In this document: in pieces, positions 23,254-34,444 of the stretch
How positions within the stretch are numbered: the first letter of the stretch is position 1
Layout: every line of letters begins with the position of its first letter
Origin: Eustoma russellianum
Taxonomy: Eukaryota; Streptophyta; Magnoliopsida; Gentianales; Gentianaceae
Reading direction: 5' to 3'
Assembly (NCBI GenBank): GCA_036186865.1
Contig: AP025067.1
Coordinates: 20,408,691 to 20,472,690 of the forward strand
DNA: 64,000 nt
The notes under the pieces: generated by a model
The model's input: the letters and a program-made list of their open reading frames with translations, nothing else
Told to the model about the DNA's origin: nothing
The model's database searches: none
Program-made: the position numbers and the translations under genes

Positions 23254-24025
23254 AAAGGTTACACTTTAACTCAGCTATCTTTAAATTCCGTCAAACTTTT
23301 GTTTATTCTTCTTGTTCTCATCTCTAGTGCCATTCAATCTACCCTTAGGAGGTTGAATATCTTTGTTGTGTCTTCATTTCAGTTTTCCTTGCCACTAAAT
23401 TCGAAAATTAAAAAAAATTCTGTTTCTCTTTGAAATTCAGTTGTGTGAATCTCCTAAATTACAAAGTTATGAAATTTTTTGAACTTGGCATCATCTTTCA
23501 TGCACAACCCACGCCACACTTATTATCCATATACTGAACATCTTGATCCAATCACACACTTGAATGCTAGATTATTGCATGATTTGAATCATATTGTGGA
23601 AAATAAGTGCATGGAATCAAAATTGACTAAAGATTGCCCATAGCAACCCTTAGTTCATCTTTGATTCAGCCTTATACATAAATTTTGGTTGCTTAATTTC
23701 TTTGAGTATTAGTACAAAAGTTCAAGTTTGTCTCTATTTCTCTTGATTCTGTTTTGATACTATTTGGTGCAAATTGAAAGAAAAAGGGAGGAACAAGTGT
23801 AGATCGTTGTGATTTGGAGAAGCATTGGCAAACACTTTCTTAATTGATCACTTTGTATCTTATTAACTTCAGGTTATCCAAGAAACAAAGTGGTAAGAGA
23901 GTGGAAATAAAAGAAAGAGGAGTGTTCGTATTTTGTTTTCAGTAATCAATTAACGTTTGCTTGCCTTTGTGTTAGTTTGCTTCTTTTCTTTTCTTTTCGT
24001 TTTGTTTGAACACTTTAGGTAAGAC
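23254..24025 (+). other. Leader of E
   Basis: An AT-rich untranslated region of the same general design as the B and C leaders but diverged. No gene is seen. Confidence 0.6.
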
Positions 24026-24284
24026 ATGAATAGTAGCACTCACTCCGCGTCTAGCAAGTCCAAAGAAGCCGAGACTGTTGACAACACGCAACAACAAATG
24101 CTAGAACGCTAAAGAAACTCATGCATGAAAACGAGGTAATCAAACACAGGTTGGAGGATGTTGAACGGAGCCAAAAGACAAGTGATGGACAAGGCACTAG
24201 CAGGGCCGTTCCAATGCCTCAAACACGGCGACATCCACTTGAAGAAGTTGAGGATGAAAACCTTAGACCACCACACATCGAGCC
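24026..24284 (+). pseudogene. E gag N-terminus
   Basis: It starts at ATG 24026 (MNSSTHSASSKSKEAE). A one-base loss near 24110 shifts the frame; the frame then continues as a helical, charged region (LMHENEVIKHRLEDVE) until C interrupts it at 24285. Sequence resumes at 32998 after one copy of the gagcc TSD. Confidence 0.75.
24280..24284. repeat. Target-site duplication of C (left copy, gagcc)
   Basis: gagcc recurs at 32993-32997 just after the C 3' LTR. Confidence 0.96.
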
Positions 24285-25675
24285 TGATGAGGCTGAGGAG
24301 CAGCCTCCTAATGAGGAGCTTGCACAAGGTGCCCTTAACCATAAGGGGCCTTTGACAAGGAGCCAAACCAAGAGGCTTAATGGTTTTCAACTTGGTTTTG
24401 ATGTTGGCTCTTTTCTAACCAAACATGTGCAAGATGAACCAATGGATGTTCCTCCTAAATGGGTGCTCATTGTTGAGCCTAAGAACTGATTATCCAATGA
24501 TAGTCAGTCCGCTTGTTGGTGCCGTTTCTGTGGCTTTTAGTTGTCTTTTCGTTTGCTTCTTTTAACGTTTGTTTAGAATACTTATGTTTGGTGTATGAGT
24601 GTGTTTTGTAGGTGTTACAAGTCTTGGATCAAACGTTTTGAGCTTTGGAAAGGAGGGCTTCTCAGATTTGGGCCAAGCTTGTCCACACAAGGCTGTTTTG
24701 GGATTTTGGGCTTCCAATTGAGATGGGGCGTGCATGGAGCCAGCTGGACCTTGAAGAAGACTTAATTTGGAGCATCTTTCATGTTTTGGGTTTTGCCAAA
24801 ATCAGTCCACAAAAAGAGATACAAGAGATGCAAGAAAGAAGTCCAAAACAAGCCCAATCATGCAATTTAGGGTTTCGGCTATCTTGAGGCAAGGACAGCC
24901 GCCTAGGCCTCTTCAAGGGTGATTAAGAGACTTTCCATAATGATATAAATCAGCTTGGAAGGATTGGAATGAATTATGGAAGTCACAATTGAAGATTGGG
25001 AGCAAATAAGGAGATAATTCAAGGAAAAGGAAGTTACCAAAATTAAATCATTGGCAAAAGGAAGGCATGTGTGGCGTTTTTAAGGAAGCAAAGGAGGCAC
25101 AAGGCAAGTCTAGAAGAATGGTAATAATGCAATAATTGATGATTGAGACAATAATTGAGGATTTGCCAAGAGAAGGGAGCTTACCATAAATAACAAAATT
25201 CAGATTTGTGCACATGGAAGGGAAGGAGGCGCCAACTTGGATCTTCCAAGAAACCCTAGCCGTTTTTGTGTAGAAGGTTTACAAGACTTGTAATCATATA
25301 AATAGATCACTTAGCCTTTCTTTGAGTAGTTAGACTAGTTTTCATCTTTGAACTAAAAACCCTAGTATTTTATGTTATCTTTTGTTCTTGAGTTTTCTTG
25401 AATAAAAGTTTGTGTTTTTCCTTTGGTTTACACATATCTAAATCAAGGCTAGACCCAATTAAGGATTGTGTGTTCCTTGTTGGTGATCCACAATCCAAGG
25501 ATACGGAACGACGTGTTGGATTGAGCGGATTCAAACACACCTAACCAAACGATTTTGGAGGCTTGAAGGAAGGTGGTTGCTTGGCACCATTGTCCATCAC
25601 ATTCAAGGCTTGAAGGACGTTTGGAGAGTGAAGAAAGATCAGGACAACATTCACATACGAACCATATTCGTATCA
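24285..25675 (+). repeat. 5' LTR of C (1391 bp), with promoter
   Basis: It runs TGATGAGGCTGAGG to ATTCGTATCA. The TATA box TATAAATAG at 25297-25305 is the likely promoter core. Positions 24286-24489 repeat the pol-tail coding sequence. Confidence 0.96.
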
Positions 25676-26838
25676 AGTGGTATCAGAGCTCTCGTTTATC
25701 TTCATCTCAAATATCTTTTCTTGTGTCGTTTTGTGTCATTCTTGTTTCTTTTCTCAAACATTCAAAAAAAAAAACGTCTATTGTCAAAAAAAAAAAAAGA
25801 CTTCACCTTTTGCATCAATATTGATCACCTATCATTAAAGATCTCATCTTTAACACACTTAATCATAGGATCATTGTTGTTTGCATTGAATAGGATTTAA
25901 CTCCACCTAAAATCAGTCCAAGGCCTAAAAGAAGCTACCTTTGAGTCAAATACCTTGTTGTTATCGAAGCTTTTAATTAAATTTGCTTGTGTGATATTGA
26001 ATACAAGTTTGTTTGTTTTGGTTGTATTGGTATCCAAGGAAAAATCTGTTCTTTCTACTACACATCCATACAAACACAAAAAGGATCATCTTTCAAGCAT
26101 ACACAACTGAATTTCGCAACAACAAACAAAGGTTGCATCAAGGCTGCTTGAAACGTCAAAAAAAAAAAAAAAGGAAAAGAAACGTGCACAACCCAACAAA
26201 AAAAAGTGCACAAAGAAAGGAAGAGAAAAGAAGTTCCTTTTGTACAAAAGGTTTCATCTTTTGCCTCTACCATCCAAGTTCACAAAAGTAAACAAAAGGC
26301 CGTGTGTTTTTCCCCAAAAACAACACACATCAAACCTTCAAATTCCCCACCTTGGATACACATTCATACTAACAATCAAAGAGCTTGCATTTGATATTGC
26401 ATAAGTTGGTTTAATTAAAGATTGCCCAGGACAACCCCTAGCAATTCTTTGGTTCAGCCAACTACATCACTTTGGTTTCTTGTTTCTTTGAATCATAGTT
26501 ATTAAGTGTGTTTAAAAAAAATTGTGCTCTAGATTTCTTGAAGCTGTTTTACCACTTGTTGATCAATTGGTGTTTTTGAAGGCAAAAGAAGCTTGCAAGG
26601 AAAGAAAACGAAACAGATTGTGGTTAGCCAATTTGGGACTTGCCTTAAGAGGTTCTAGCTCAAGATTGGCCAAGGAAAAACACTTGAACAATTGAGAGAA
26701 AACAAGGGAGGACAAAAAAAAACAAAAAAAGGCCAAACAGATTTTCGTTTTTTTCCTTTTTGTTTTCACTAACAACTCACCTTTGTTTCTTGTGTTAGTT
26801 TTCTTCTTTTCTTGTTTGAGAAGGCGTTTCAGGTTGCC
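25676..26838 (+). other. Primer-binding site and leader of C
   Basis: TGGTATCAGAGC at 25678-25689 primes minus-strand synthesis. The rest is an A-rich leader colinear with B, ending TTTCAG|GTTGCC before the gag ATG. Confidence 0.9.
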
Positions 26839-29800
26839 ATGGAGGGGTCAAACAGTACCCAAGGAGGAGGAGACAAAGTGGAATTTTCCATGGAGAAGAT
26901 GGCACAAATGCTTAGTAACATGCAATCTAGGTTGGATGAATGGGAAGCAAGGATGACATCCAACACACCTCCTACCCAAGAACAGCACCCACCTCAAAGC
27001 CAAGGCCAAACATCCCGTGGAACTGAGCCTAAGGGGTCCACAAGCATGGGAGGTAGAGGAGGAGCAAGGGGTAGAGGAGATAGGAGACACGGAGTGAGAC
27101 CACAACCTGTTAGGGAGGAATGGAATGACTTCTATGAAGAGGAAGAGGTTGAGGAGATAAACCCAAGACCTCAAGGCCGAATACAACCTAGGAGGTATGT
27201 ACCCCAAGAGGATGATTATTTGAAAACCAAAATAAACATTCCACCCTTTTATGGTAAAAGTGACCCTGAAGCTTACATTGAGTGGGAGAGAAAAGTTGAC
27301 ATGATCTTTTCCTATACCAACTATACCGAGTTGCAAAAAGTGAGATATGCAAGTATAGAGTTCTTGGAATATGCCTTGATTTGGTGGGACCAAATTCAAA
27401 GTATAAGAAGAAGGACTAGACAACCCACAATTGGAACTTGGGATGAGATGAAATACGAGATGAGAAAGAAATTCATTCCAGAATCTTATGAGAGGTCCAT
27501 GTTCCAAAAGTTGCAATGCCTAACTCAAGGAAATAAAAGTGTGGATGAATACTTTAAGGAGTTAGAGAGTTTGTTGATAAAAACTGATACTGAAGAAACC
27601 GAGGAGGCAACCATGGCTCGATTTTTGGGAGGTCTAAATAAGGAGATTGGGTTTCAACTTGAACTCACTACCTACGTTGATCTCAATTCCATGGTTCACA
27701 AAGCTGAGAAAATTGAGCGGCAATTAAAGGTACGTTCTTCTTCTAGTGGATTTGGTTTTAGAACTAATGCTTCTTCTTTTTCTAAAGTGCAGCCTAGGTC
27801 TAATGGCAATGGAGGAGCACGGCCAAGTTCAAACACATTCGGCCAAAACGGTTCTAGCGCTCCAAATAAGCCACACTTCACTCAAAGGACCAACGGAGCA
27901 AATCTAGGTCAAAATGACAAAAACAAAGGCAAAGCACCCGCAAACCCTCCAAGAACAAGGGAGATTGAGTGTTTTAAATGTAGAGGGAGAGGACACTATG
28001 CAAGGGACTGCCCTAATGCCAAGAAAGTGTTGTACCTTGAGGAAACAAATGAATTCTATTCAGAAGAGGAGGAAGAAGAGGCCACAAAGGAAGAGTACCA
28101 AGAGGACTCAGCTGAGGAGATAAAGAGTGATGAAGAGGGTGCATATAAGGACTTTCTTGTGGTAAGAAAAGCCTTAAGTGCACACATGAAGGAGGAAGAA
28201 GAAAACTTGCAAAGGGAGAACATTTTCCACATCCATTGTTTGGTAAAAGGCAAAACTTGCACTTTAATTATTGATAGTGGTTCTTGTGCTAATGTTGCAA
28301 GTATTGAACTTGTTAGAAAGCTAGATTTACCTATGATTGATCATTCCCATCCCTATAGGTTATCTTGGCTAAATGATTGTGGTGAGATTCATGTGTCTAA
28401 ACAAGTTCTGATTTCTTTATCTATTGGCGGTTACAAAGATGAAATTTTGTGTGATGTAGCTCCTATGCATGCTAGTCATATTTTGTTGGATAGACCTTGG
28501 CAGTTTGACAAGCATGTTATTTATGATGGTAGATTGAACATGTATGCTTTTACTTTTAATGGCAAAAAGTTTAAGTTGCATGCATTGTCTCCACATAAAG
28601 TTTATGAGGATGCTAAGAGGATGAAAAAGAACCATTCAGATCCTAAGGAAAAGGAGGCTGAAAAAAGGTTCTTAGAGGTTCTTAAAAAGGAGAGAAGAAG
28701 CCTTTTGGAGGCTACAAACTCCTCGGCCAAGGGTACACAACCCACGGCCCAATCCAGTCCACCCTCACCCACGGTTCAACCACTGTCACAAGCATCCACA
28801 CCACAAATTTCACGTCCACCTAAGAAGCATGCTTTCTTTGCAAAATCTCGTGAAGTTACCCATGCATTGTATGATAATAAAACTGTTTTGGTGATGCTTT
28901 ACAAAGATAGAGTTGAATGCTTGTTTTCTAAGAATGACTTACCATCTACCTTGCCTAGTGGTGTTGTTTCTTTGTTGGAAGAATTTGCAGATTTGTTTCC
29001 CGAGGAGGAACCACATGGGTTGCCACCTTTAAGAGGGATTGAGCACCACATTGACTTTATTCCAGGGGCTGTCCTACCTAATAGGCCAGCTTATAGAGCC
29101 AATCCGGAGGAAACAAAGGAAATACAAAGGCAAGTGGAGGATCTCTTGGCCAAGGAGAAGGTAAGGGAAAGTATGAGTCCAAGTGCAGTGCCAGTCATCC
29201 TTGTTCCAAAAAAAGATGGCACTTGGAGGATGTGTACAGATTGTAGGGCCATCAACAAAATCACTGTAAAGTATAGGTATCCCATTCCTAGACTTGATGA
29301 TATGCTTGATATGTTGCATGGTTCACAATGGTATACGAAAATTGATTTGAAAAGTGGTTACTTTCAAGTGAGGATAAGAGAGGGTGATGAATGGAAGACA
29401 GCTTTTAAAACTAAATTTGGATTGTATGAATGGTTAGTTATGCCTTTTGGGTTAACTAATGCACCTAGTACATTCATGAGGCTAATGAATGAAGTTTTGA
29501 GAGCTTTTATTGGGAAGTTTGTTGTGGTTTATTTTGATGACATCTTGATCTATTCTAAGACCTTAGAAGAGCATTTCGATCACATAAGAGCTGTTTTTGA
29601 AAAGCTAAGAAAGGAAAAACTTTATGCTAACTTTAAGAAATGTTCTTTTTGTTTGGACAAAGTTGTTTTTCTTGGTTTTGTAATCAGTTCTGCAGGGATT
29701 GAAATGGATCAAGACAAGGTGAAATCCATCCTTGAATGGCCTACACCAAAGAGTGTGGGAGAAGTGAGGAGCTTTCATGGTTTGGCAGGTTTTTATAGAC

Positions 29801-31806
29801 GGTTTGTCAAAGACTTTTCAACCGTAGCCGCACCATTGAATGAGATCGTCAAGAAAGAGGTTGGATTCCATTGGGGGGACGCCCAACAAAGGGCGTTTGA
29901 TGAGCTTAAAAGACGTCTCACTACAGCACCTATCTTGAAGTTGCCCAACTTTGATGATACATTTGAGATAGAGTGTGATGCAAGTGGCGTGGGAATTGGA
30001 GCTGTTCTAACCCAAGGTAAGCATCCTATTGCTTATTTTAGTGAAAAGTTGAAAGGTGCTGCATTGAACTATCCTACTTATGATAAGGAGTTGTATGCTT
30101 TGGTAAGGTCCTTACAAACTTGGCAACACTACTTGCAACCCAAAGAATTTGTCATTCATACTGATCATGAAAGTTTGAAGTACCTTAAGAGTCAAGGAAA
30201 ACTGAATAAGAGGCATGCAAAATGGGTTGAGTTTATTGAGCAATTTCCTTATGTCATTAAGTATAAGCAAGGAAAAGATAACATAGTTGCTGATGCTTTG
30301 TCTAGAAGGTATACTTTGATTACTAAGTTGTCTTCACACTTGCTTGGCTTTGAATTTGTTAAGGAATTGTATAAGGATGATTCTGATTTTGCTTCCATTT
30401 ATGATGCATGTGTTGACTCGCCTTTTGGTAAATTTTATTTGCATGATGGCTATTTGTTTAAGGAGAAACGATTATGCATTCCTAAGGGATCAATGCGTGA
30501 ATTGTTGGTTAAGGAAGCACATGGGGGCGGGTTAATGGGACACTTTGGAGTTTTTAAAACTTTAGAAACTTTAAAGGAACATTTCTTTTGGCCTCACATG
30601 AAATCAGATGTTGCAAAGGTTTGTAGTAGTTGCATCACTTGTAGGCAGGCTAAGTCCAAAACACAACCTCATGGTTTGTACACACCCTTGGACGTACCTA
30701 GTGCACCTTGGGAGGACATTTCTATGGACTTTGTTCTTGGCTTACCTAGATCAAAAGGTGGTAGAGATAGTGTCTTTGTTGTGGTAGACAGATTCTCTAA
30801 GATGGCACACTTTATTGCTTGTCACAAAGTAGATGATGCTTCTTACATTGCAAATCTGTTCTTTAAAGAAGTTGTTCGATTGCATGGCATGCCTAAAACA
30901 ATTGTTAGTGATAGGGACAGTAAATTCTTGAGTCATTTTTGGCGTGTACTTTGGAGCAAGTTGGGAACTAAACTTTTGTTTTCTACTACTGCACATCCAC
31001 AAACAGATGGCCAAACTGAAGTGGTGAATAGAACTTTGTCACAAATGTTGCGTGCCTTAATCCAAAGCAATCTGAAAAATTGGGAAGAATGTTTACCACA
31101 TATAGAGTTTGCTTATAATAGGGCTGTTCATAGTGGGTCTTTGTATTCCCCTTTTGAAGTTGTCTATGGTTTTCTCCCCCATTCCCCACTTGATTTGTTG
31201 CCTATTCCAATTGATGAGCGTGCTAGCATGGATGGTAAGCAACGAGCTGAAATGATCAAAAAGTTGCATGAAAAAGTTAAACTTCAACTTGAACGAAAGA
31301 ATAAACGGTATGCCAAACAAGCTAACAAGCATAGAAAAGATGTTGTGTTTTATCCTGGAGATCTTGTTTGGTTGCATTTAAGGAAGGAACGATTTCCTAA
31401 GGAGAGGAAGTCCAAGCTTATGCCTCGAGGAGATGGACCTTTTAAGGTCATTCAAAAGGTTGATCCAAATGCTTATGTGCTTGATCTTCCTCCAGACAGG
31501 TATGGTTCAGTTTCCAACACCTTCAATGTAAGTGATCTTTCCCCTTTTGAGCATTTTTATCTTGATGATTCGAGGGCGAATCCTTTTGAGGAGGGGGGGA
31601 TTGATGAGGCTGAGGAGCAGCCTCCTAATGAGGAGCTTGCACAAGGTGCCCTTAACCATAAGGGGCCTTTGACAAGGAGCCAAACCAAGAGGCTTAATGG
31701 TTTTCAACTTGGTTTTGATGTTGGCTCTTTTCTAACCAAACATGTGCAAGATGAACCAATGGATGTTCCTCCTAAATGGGTGCTCATTGTTGAGCCTAAG
31801 AACTGA
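26812..31806 (+). CDS. gag-pol: C gag-pol polyprotein (Gag, protease, RT, RNase H, integrase)
   Basis: The single open frame is 1664 codons; the likely real start is Met10 (26839, gccATGG context). Order by residue: RGG-rich basic region about 79-91; gag core about 140-305; zinc knuckle C387, C390, H395, C400; protease active site DSG 488-490; RT with YFDD 907-910; RNase H DAS about 1056-1058 and HTDHES about 1116-1121; integrase zinc finger ending SSCITC about 1272-1277; catalytic D1306, D1367, E1403 (35-residue spacing); GPY/F module about 1530. The final 68 residues are encoded in the 3' LTR and carry GPLTRSQTKRL. There is no classical chromodomain. One concern is protease Asp560 in ILLDRPWQ, where B has the conserved Gly; this may weaken the enzyme. 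Confidence 0.97.
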   Translation: MFEKAFQVAMEGSNSTQGGGDKVEFSMEKMAQMLSNMQSRLDEWEARMTSNTPPTQEQHPPQSQGQTSRGTEPKGSTSMGGRGGARGRGDRRHGVRPQPVREEWNDFYEEEEVEEINPRPQGRIQPRRYVPQEDDYLKTKINIPPFYGKSDPEAYIEWERKVDMIFSYTNYTELQKVRYASIEFLEYALIWWDQIQSIRRRTRQPTIGTWDEMKYEMRKKFIPESYERSMFQKLQCLTQGNKSVDEYFKELESLLIKTDTEETEEATMARFLGGLNKEIGFQLELTTYVDLNSMVHKAEKIERQLKVRSSSSGFGFRTNASSFSKVQPRSNGNGGARPSSNTFGQNGSSAPNKPHFTQRTNGANLGQNDKNKGKAPANPPRTREIECFKCRGRGHYARDCPNAKKVLYLEETNEFYSEEEEEEATKEEYQEDSAEEIKSDEEGAYKDFLVVRKALSAHMKEEEENLQRENIFHIHCLVKGKTCTLIIDSGSCANVASIELVRKLDLPMIDHSHPYRLSWLNDCGEIHVSKQVLISLSIGGYKDEILCDVAPMHASHILLDRPWQFDKHVIYDGRLNMYAFTFNGKKFKLHALSPHKVYEDAKRMKKNHSDPKEKEAEKRFLEVLKKERRSLLEATNSSAKGTQPTAQSSPPSPTVQPLSQASTPQISRPPKKHAFFAKSREVTHALYDNKTVLVMLYKDRVECLFSKNDLPSTLPSGVVSLLEEFADLFPEEEPHGLPPLRGIEHHIDFIPGAVLPNRPAYRANPEETKEIQRQVEDLLAKEKVRESMSPSAVPVILVPKKDGTWRMCTDCRAINKITVKYRYPIPRLDDMLDMLHGSQWYTKIDLKSGYFQVRIREGDEWKTAFKTKFGLYEWLVMPFGLTNAPSTFMRLMNEVLRAFIGKFVVVYFDDILIYSKTLEEHFDHIRAVFEKLRKEKLYANFKKCSFCLDKVVFLGFVISSAGIEMDQDKVKSILEWPTPKSVGEVRSFHGLAGFYRRFVKDFSTVAAPLNEIVKKEVGFHWGDAQQRAFDELKRRLTTAPILKLPNFDDTFEIECDASGVGIGAVLTQGKHPIAYFSEKLKGAALNYPTYDKELYALVRSLQTWQHYLQPKEFVIHTDHESLKYLKSQGKLNKRHAKWVEFIEQFPYVIKYKQGKDNIVADALSRRYTLITKLSSHLLGFEFVKELYKDDSDFASIYDACVDSPFGKFYLHDGYLFKEKRLCIPKGSMRELLVKEAHGGGLMGHFGVFKTLETLKEHFFWPHMKSDVAKVCSSCITCRQAKSKTQPHGLYTPLDVPSAPWEDISMDFVLGLPRSKGGRDSVFVVVDRFSKMAHFIACHKVDDASYIANLFFKEVVRLHGMPKTIVSDRDSKFLSHFWRVLWSKLGTKLLFSTTAHPQTDGQTEVVNRTLSQMLRALIQSNLKNWEECLPHIEFAYNRAVHSGSLYSPFEVVYGFLPHSPLDLLPIPIDERASMDGKQRAEMIKKLHEKVKLQLERKNKRYAKQANKHRKDVVFYPGDLVWLHLRKERFPKERKSKLMPRGDGPFKVIQKVDPNAYVLDLPPDRYGSVSNTFNVSDLSPFEHFYLDDSRANPFEEGGIDEAEEQPPNEELAQGALNHKGPLTRSQTKRLNGFQLGFDVGSFLTKHVQDEPMDVPPKWVLIVEPKN
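31588..31600 (+). other. Polypurine tract of C
   Basis: GAGGAGGGGGGGA directly before the 3' LTR, within the coding frame. Confidence 0.92.
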
Positions 31807-32992
31807 TTATCCAATGATAGTCAGTCCGCTTGTTGGTGCCGTTTCTGTGGCTTTTAGTTGTCTTTTCGTTTGCTTCTTTTAACGTTTGTTTAGAATACTT
31901 ATGTTTGGTGTATGAGTGTGTTTTGTAGGTGTTACAAGTCTTGGATCAAACGTTTTGAGCTTTGGAAAGGAGGGCTTCTCAGATTTGGGCCAAGCTTGTC
32001 CACACAAGGCTGTTTTGGGATTTTGGGCTTCCAATTGAGATGGGGCGTGCATGGAGCCAGCTGGACCTTGAAGAAGACTTAATTTGGAGCATCTTTCATG
32101 TTTTGGGTTTTGCCAAAATCAGTCCACAAAAAGAGATACAAGAGATGCAAGAAAGAAGTCCAAAACAAGCCCAATCATGCAATTTAGGGTTTCGGCTATC
32201 TTGAGGCAAGGACAGCCGCCTAGGCCTCTTCAAGGGTGATTAAGAGACTTTCCATAATGATATAAATCAGCTTGGAAGGATTGGAATGAATTATGGAAGT
32301 CACAATTGAAGATTGGGAGCAAATAAGGAGATAATTCAAGGAAAAGGAAGTTACCAAAATTAAATCATTGGCAAAAGGAAGGCATGTGTGGCGTTTTTAA
32401 GGAAGCAAAGGAGGCACAAGGCAAGTCTAGAAGAATGGTAATAATGCAATAATTGATGATTGAGACAATAATTGAGGATTTGCCAAGAGAAGGGAGCTTA
32501 CCATAAATAACAAAATTCAGATTTGTGCACATGGAAGGGAAGGAGGCGCCAACTTGGATCTTCCAAGAAACCCTAGCCGTTTTTGTGTAGAAGGTTTACA
32601 AGACTTGTAATCATATAAATAGATCACTTAGCCTTTCTTTGAGTAGTTAGACTAGTTTTCATCTTTGAACTAAAAACCCTAGTGTTTTATGTTATCTTTT
32701 GTTCTTGAGTTTTCTTGAATAAAAGTTTGTGTTTTTCCTTTGGTTTACACATATCTAAATCAAGGCTAGACCCAATTAAGGATTGTGTGTTCCTTGTTGG
32801 TGATCCACAATCCAAGGATACGGAACGACGTGTTGGATTGAGCGGATTCAAACACACCTAACCAAACGATTTTGGAGGCTTGAAGGAAGGTGGTTGCTTG
32901 GCACCATTGTCCATCACATTCAAGGCTTGAAGGACGTTTGGAGAGTGAAGAAAGATCGGGACAACATTCACATACGAACCATATTCGTATCA
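31602..32992 (+). repeat. 3' LTR of C (1391 bp)
   Basis: Copy of 24285-25675; TATA box at 32614-32622. It contains the pol stop at 31804-31806. Confidence 0.96.
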
Positions 32993-32997
32993 GAGCC
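32993..32997. repeat. Target-site duplication of C (right copy, gagcc)
   Basis: Pairs with 24280-24284. Confidence 0.96.
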
Positions 32998-34056
32998 AAG
33001 AAGGTTTGTTCCTCCAACGCAACAAAGGAGGTACACTCCAAGAAGGTACAATGATGATTACATTCCTTTTGAACACGATGATTATGACTTTGATGACCAC
33101 CCTCCCCGTGGTTACCAAAGACGCCAAAACCCCCTTTTCCCACAAGATGACGATTTTCTAAAAACAAAAATAAACATTCTAATGTTTTATGGTAAAAGTA
33201 ATGCGGAGGAATACTTAGAGTGGGAGTAGAAAGTGGATCTAATCTTTTCTTGCACCAAATACACTGAGTTACAAAAGGTGAGGTACGCTTCTATTGAGTT
33301 TTCGGGTTTACGCCTTAAATTGGTGGACAAATTTGTGTAGAAATAGGACTAAGACAAGACAACCTCCAATTGTCACTTGGGAAGAAATGAAATTTGAAAT
33401 GAGACAACGATTTATCCCAAACAATTATGAGAGTTCTATTTTCACCAGGATGCAAAACTTAAGGCAATATTCTAAGAGTGTAGACGATTTCTATAAAGAA
33501 TTAGAAATCTTGTTGGAAAGGTCTAACTTGCAAGATCTGAAGAAGCAACCAAGGCTCGTTTCTTACATGGTCTAAACAGGGAGATTGCACCACGGGTTGA
33601 ACTTCAACCTTACCTCGACCTAATGACCATGGTCCACATAGCTGAGAAGATTGAACAACTAAAGGTACGTAGTTCCTCTAATTTCAATTCCACTTATCGT
33701 ACTAATCAATCTTCATCTTCAAGCAAGCTTTCAAGAACAGGAAGCTCACGACCTACAGGAGGCCAAACACGTGATCAAAACACAACAAAAAAGTTCGACA
33801 ACCGTGTGCAGGACACACAAAAGCAAGATGACCGAGCCCAACAAAAGGCTCCTACAGGGAATTCTTCTGATCTCTCAAACAGGTTTAGAGACATTAAATG
33901 CTATAAATGTCAAGGTCGTGGTCACATAGGAAAAGAGTGTCCTAATGCTAAACGGGTCATATTAATTGAGGAGACTAATGAATATATTAGGTCCGAGCAT
34001 AAAAACGAGTCTGAGCATGATATGAAACTGAACCTGAAGAGGATCAAGGCGCACTA
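32998..34056 (+). pseudogene. E gag core and zinc knuckle, decayed
   Basis: The frame shows the gypsy gag core (TKINILMFYGKS, a stop at 33227, then RQPPIVTWEEMKFEMRQRF, YESSIFTRMQNL) with frameshifts near 33290 and 33540. A basic Ser/Gln-rich stretch and the knuckle CYKCQGRGHIGKEC (about 33900-33940) follow. It ends in a stop at 34055 before the protease. It is homologous to C gag but clearly diverged. Confidence 0.88.
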
Positions 34057-34059
34057 GAT

Positions 34060-34444
34060 GATTATGACACTAAGGAATTTATTGTTGTGCGTAGAGCTTT
34101 GAACGCATATCCGAAATTAGATGATCATGAACAACATAGAGAAAATATTTTCCATATCCACTGCATGATAAATGGTAAAGTGTGCACTATGATCACTGAC
34201 TCCGGTTCTTGTGTGAATGTGGCTAGCATCGAATTGGTAAGAAAACTGAATTTGCCTATGACTAATCATCCGCATCCTTACAAACTTGCATGGTTAAATG
34301 ATTGTGGTGAAGTTAGCGTCAGTAATCAAGTTTTGATTTTTCTTAGTATTGGTAGTTACAAAGATGATGTTTTATGTGATGTTGCACCCATGCAACATTT
34401 TATGTGATGTTCCACCCCACAAAGTCCACGAAGATCACTAACGC
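34060..34444 (+). pseudogene. E protease, C-terminal half deleted
   Basis: The active site ITDSGSCVNVAS and the following strands are readable to VAPM (about 34395). The sequence then jumps to PPHKVHED, omitting roughly 40 codons that in B and C contain the GRPWQFD motif. The break carries a short direct repeat, tttatgtgatgtt at about 34370 and 34399. The enzyme cannot be functional. Confidence 0.8.

Larger units (their letters stand above)
24285..32992 (+). mobile_element. Gypsy element C, CRM-like, structurally complete
   Basis: The 8708-bp element has two 1391-bp LTRs (offset 7317; about two differences seen, at the CTAGTATTTT/CTAGTGTTTT site and the GATCAGG/GATCGGG site), a TSD, a tRNA-iMet primer site, one unbroken gag-pol frame and a PPT. 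It sits in the E gag gene. It is the best candidate in the window for the source of proteins that moved B. Confidence 0.97.

Noticed and set aside
24121..24489. 122-codon ORF joining a charged N-terminus to a pol tail
   Set aside because: It is an accidental fusion of E gag remnant with the C 5' LTR tail, created by the insertion.
32894..33229. 111-codon ORF
   Set aside because: It is an accidental fusion of the C LTR end with E gag.
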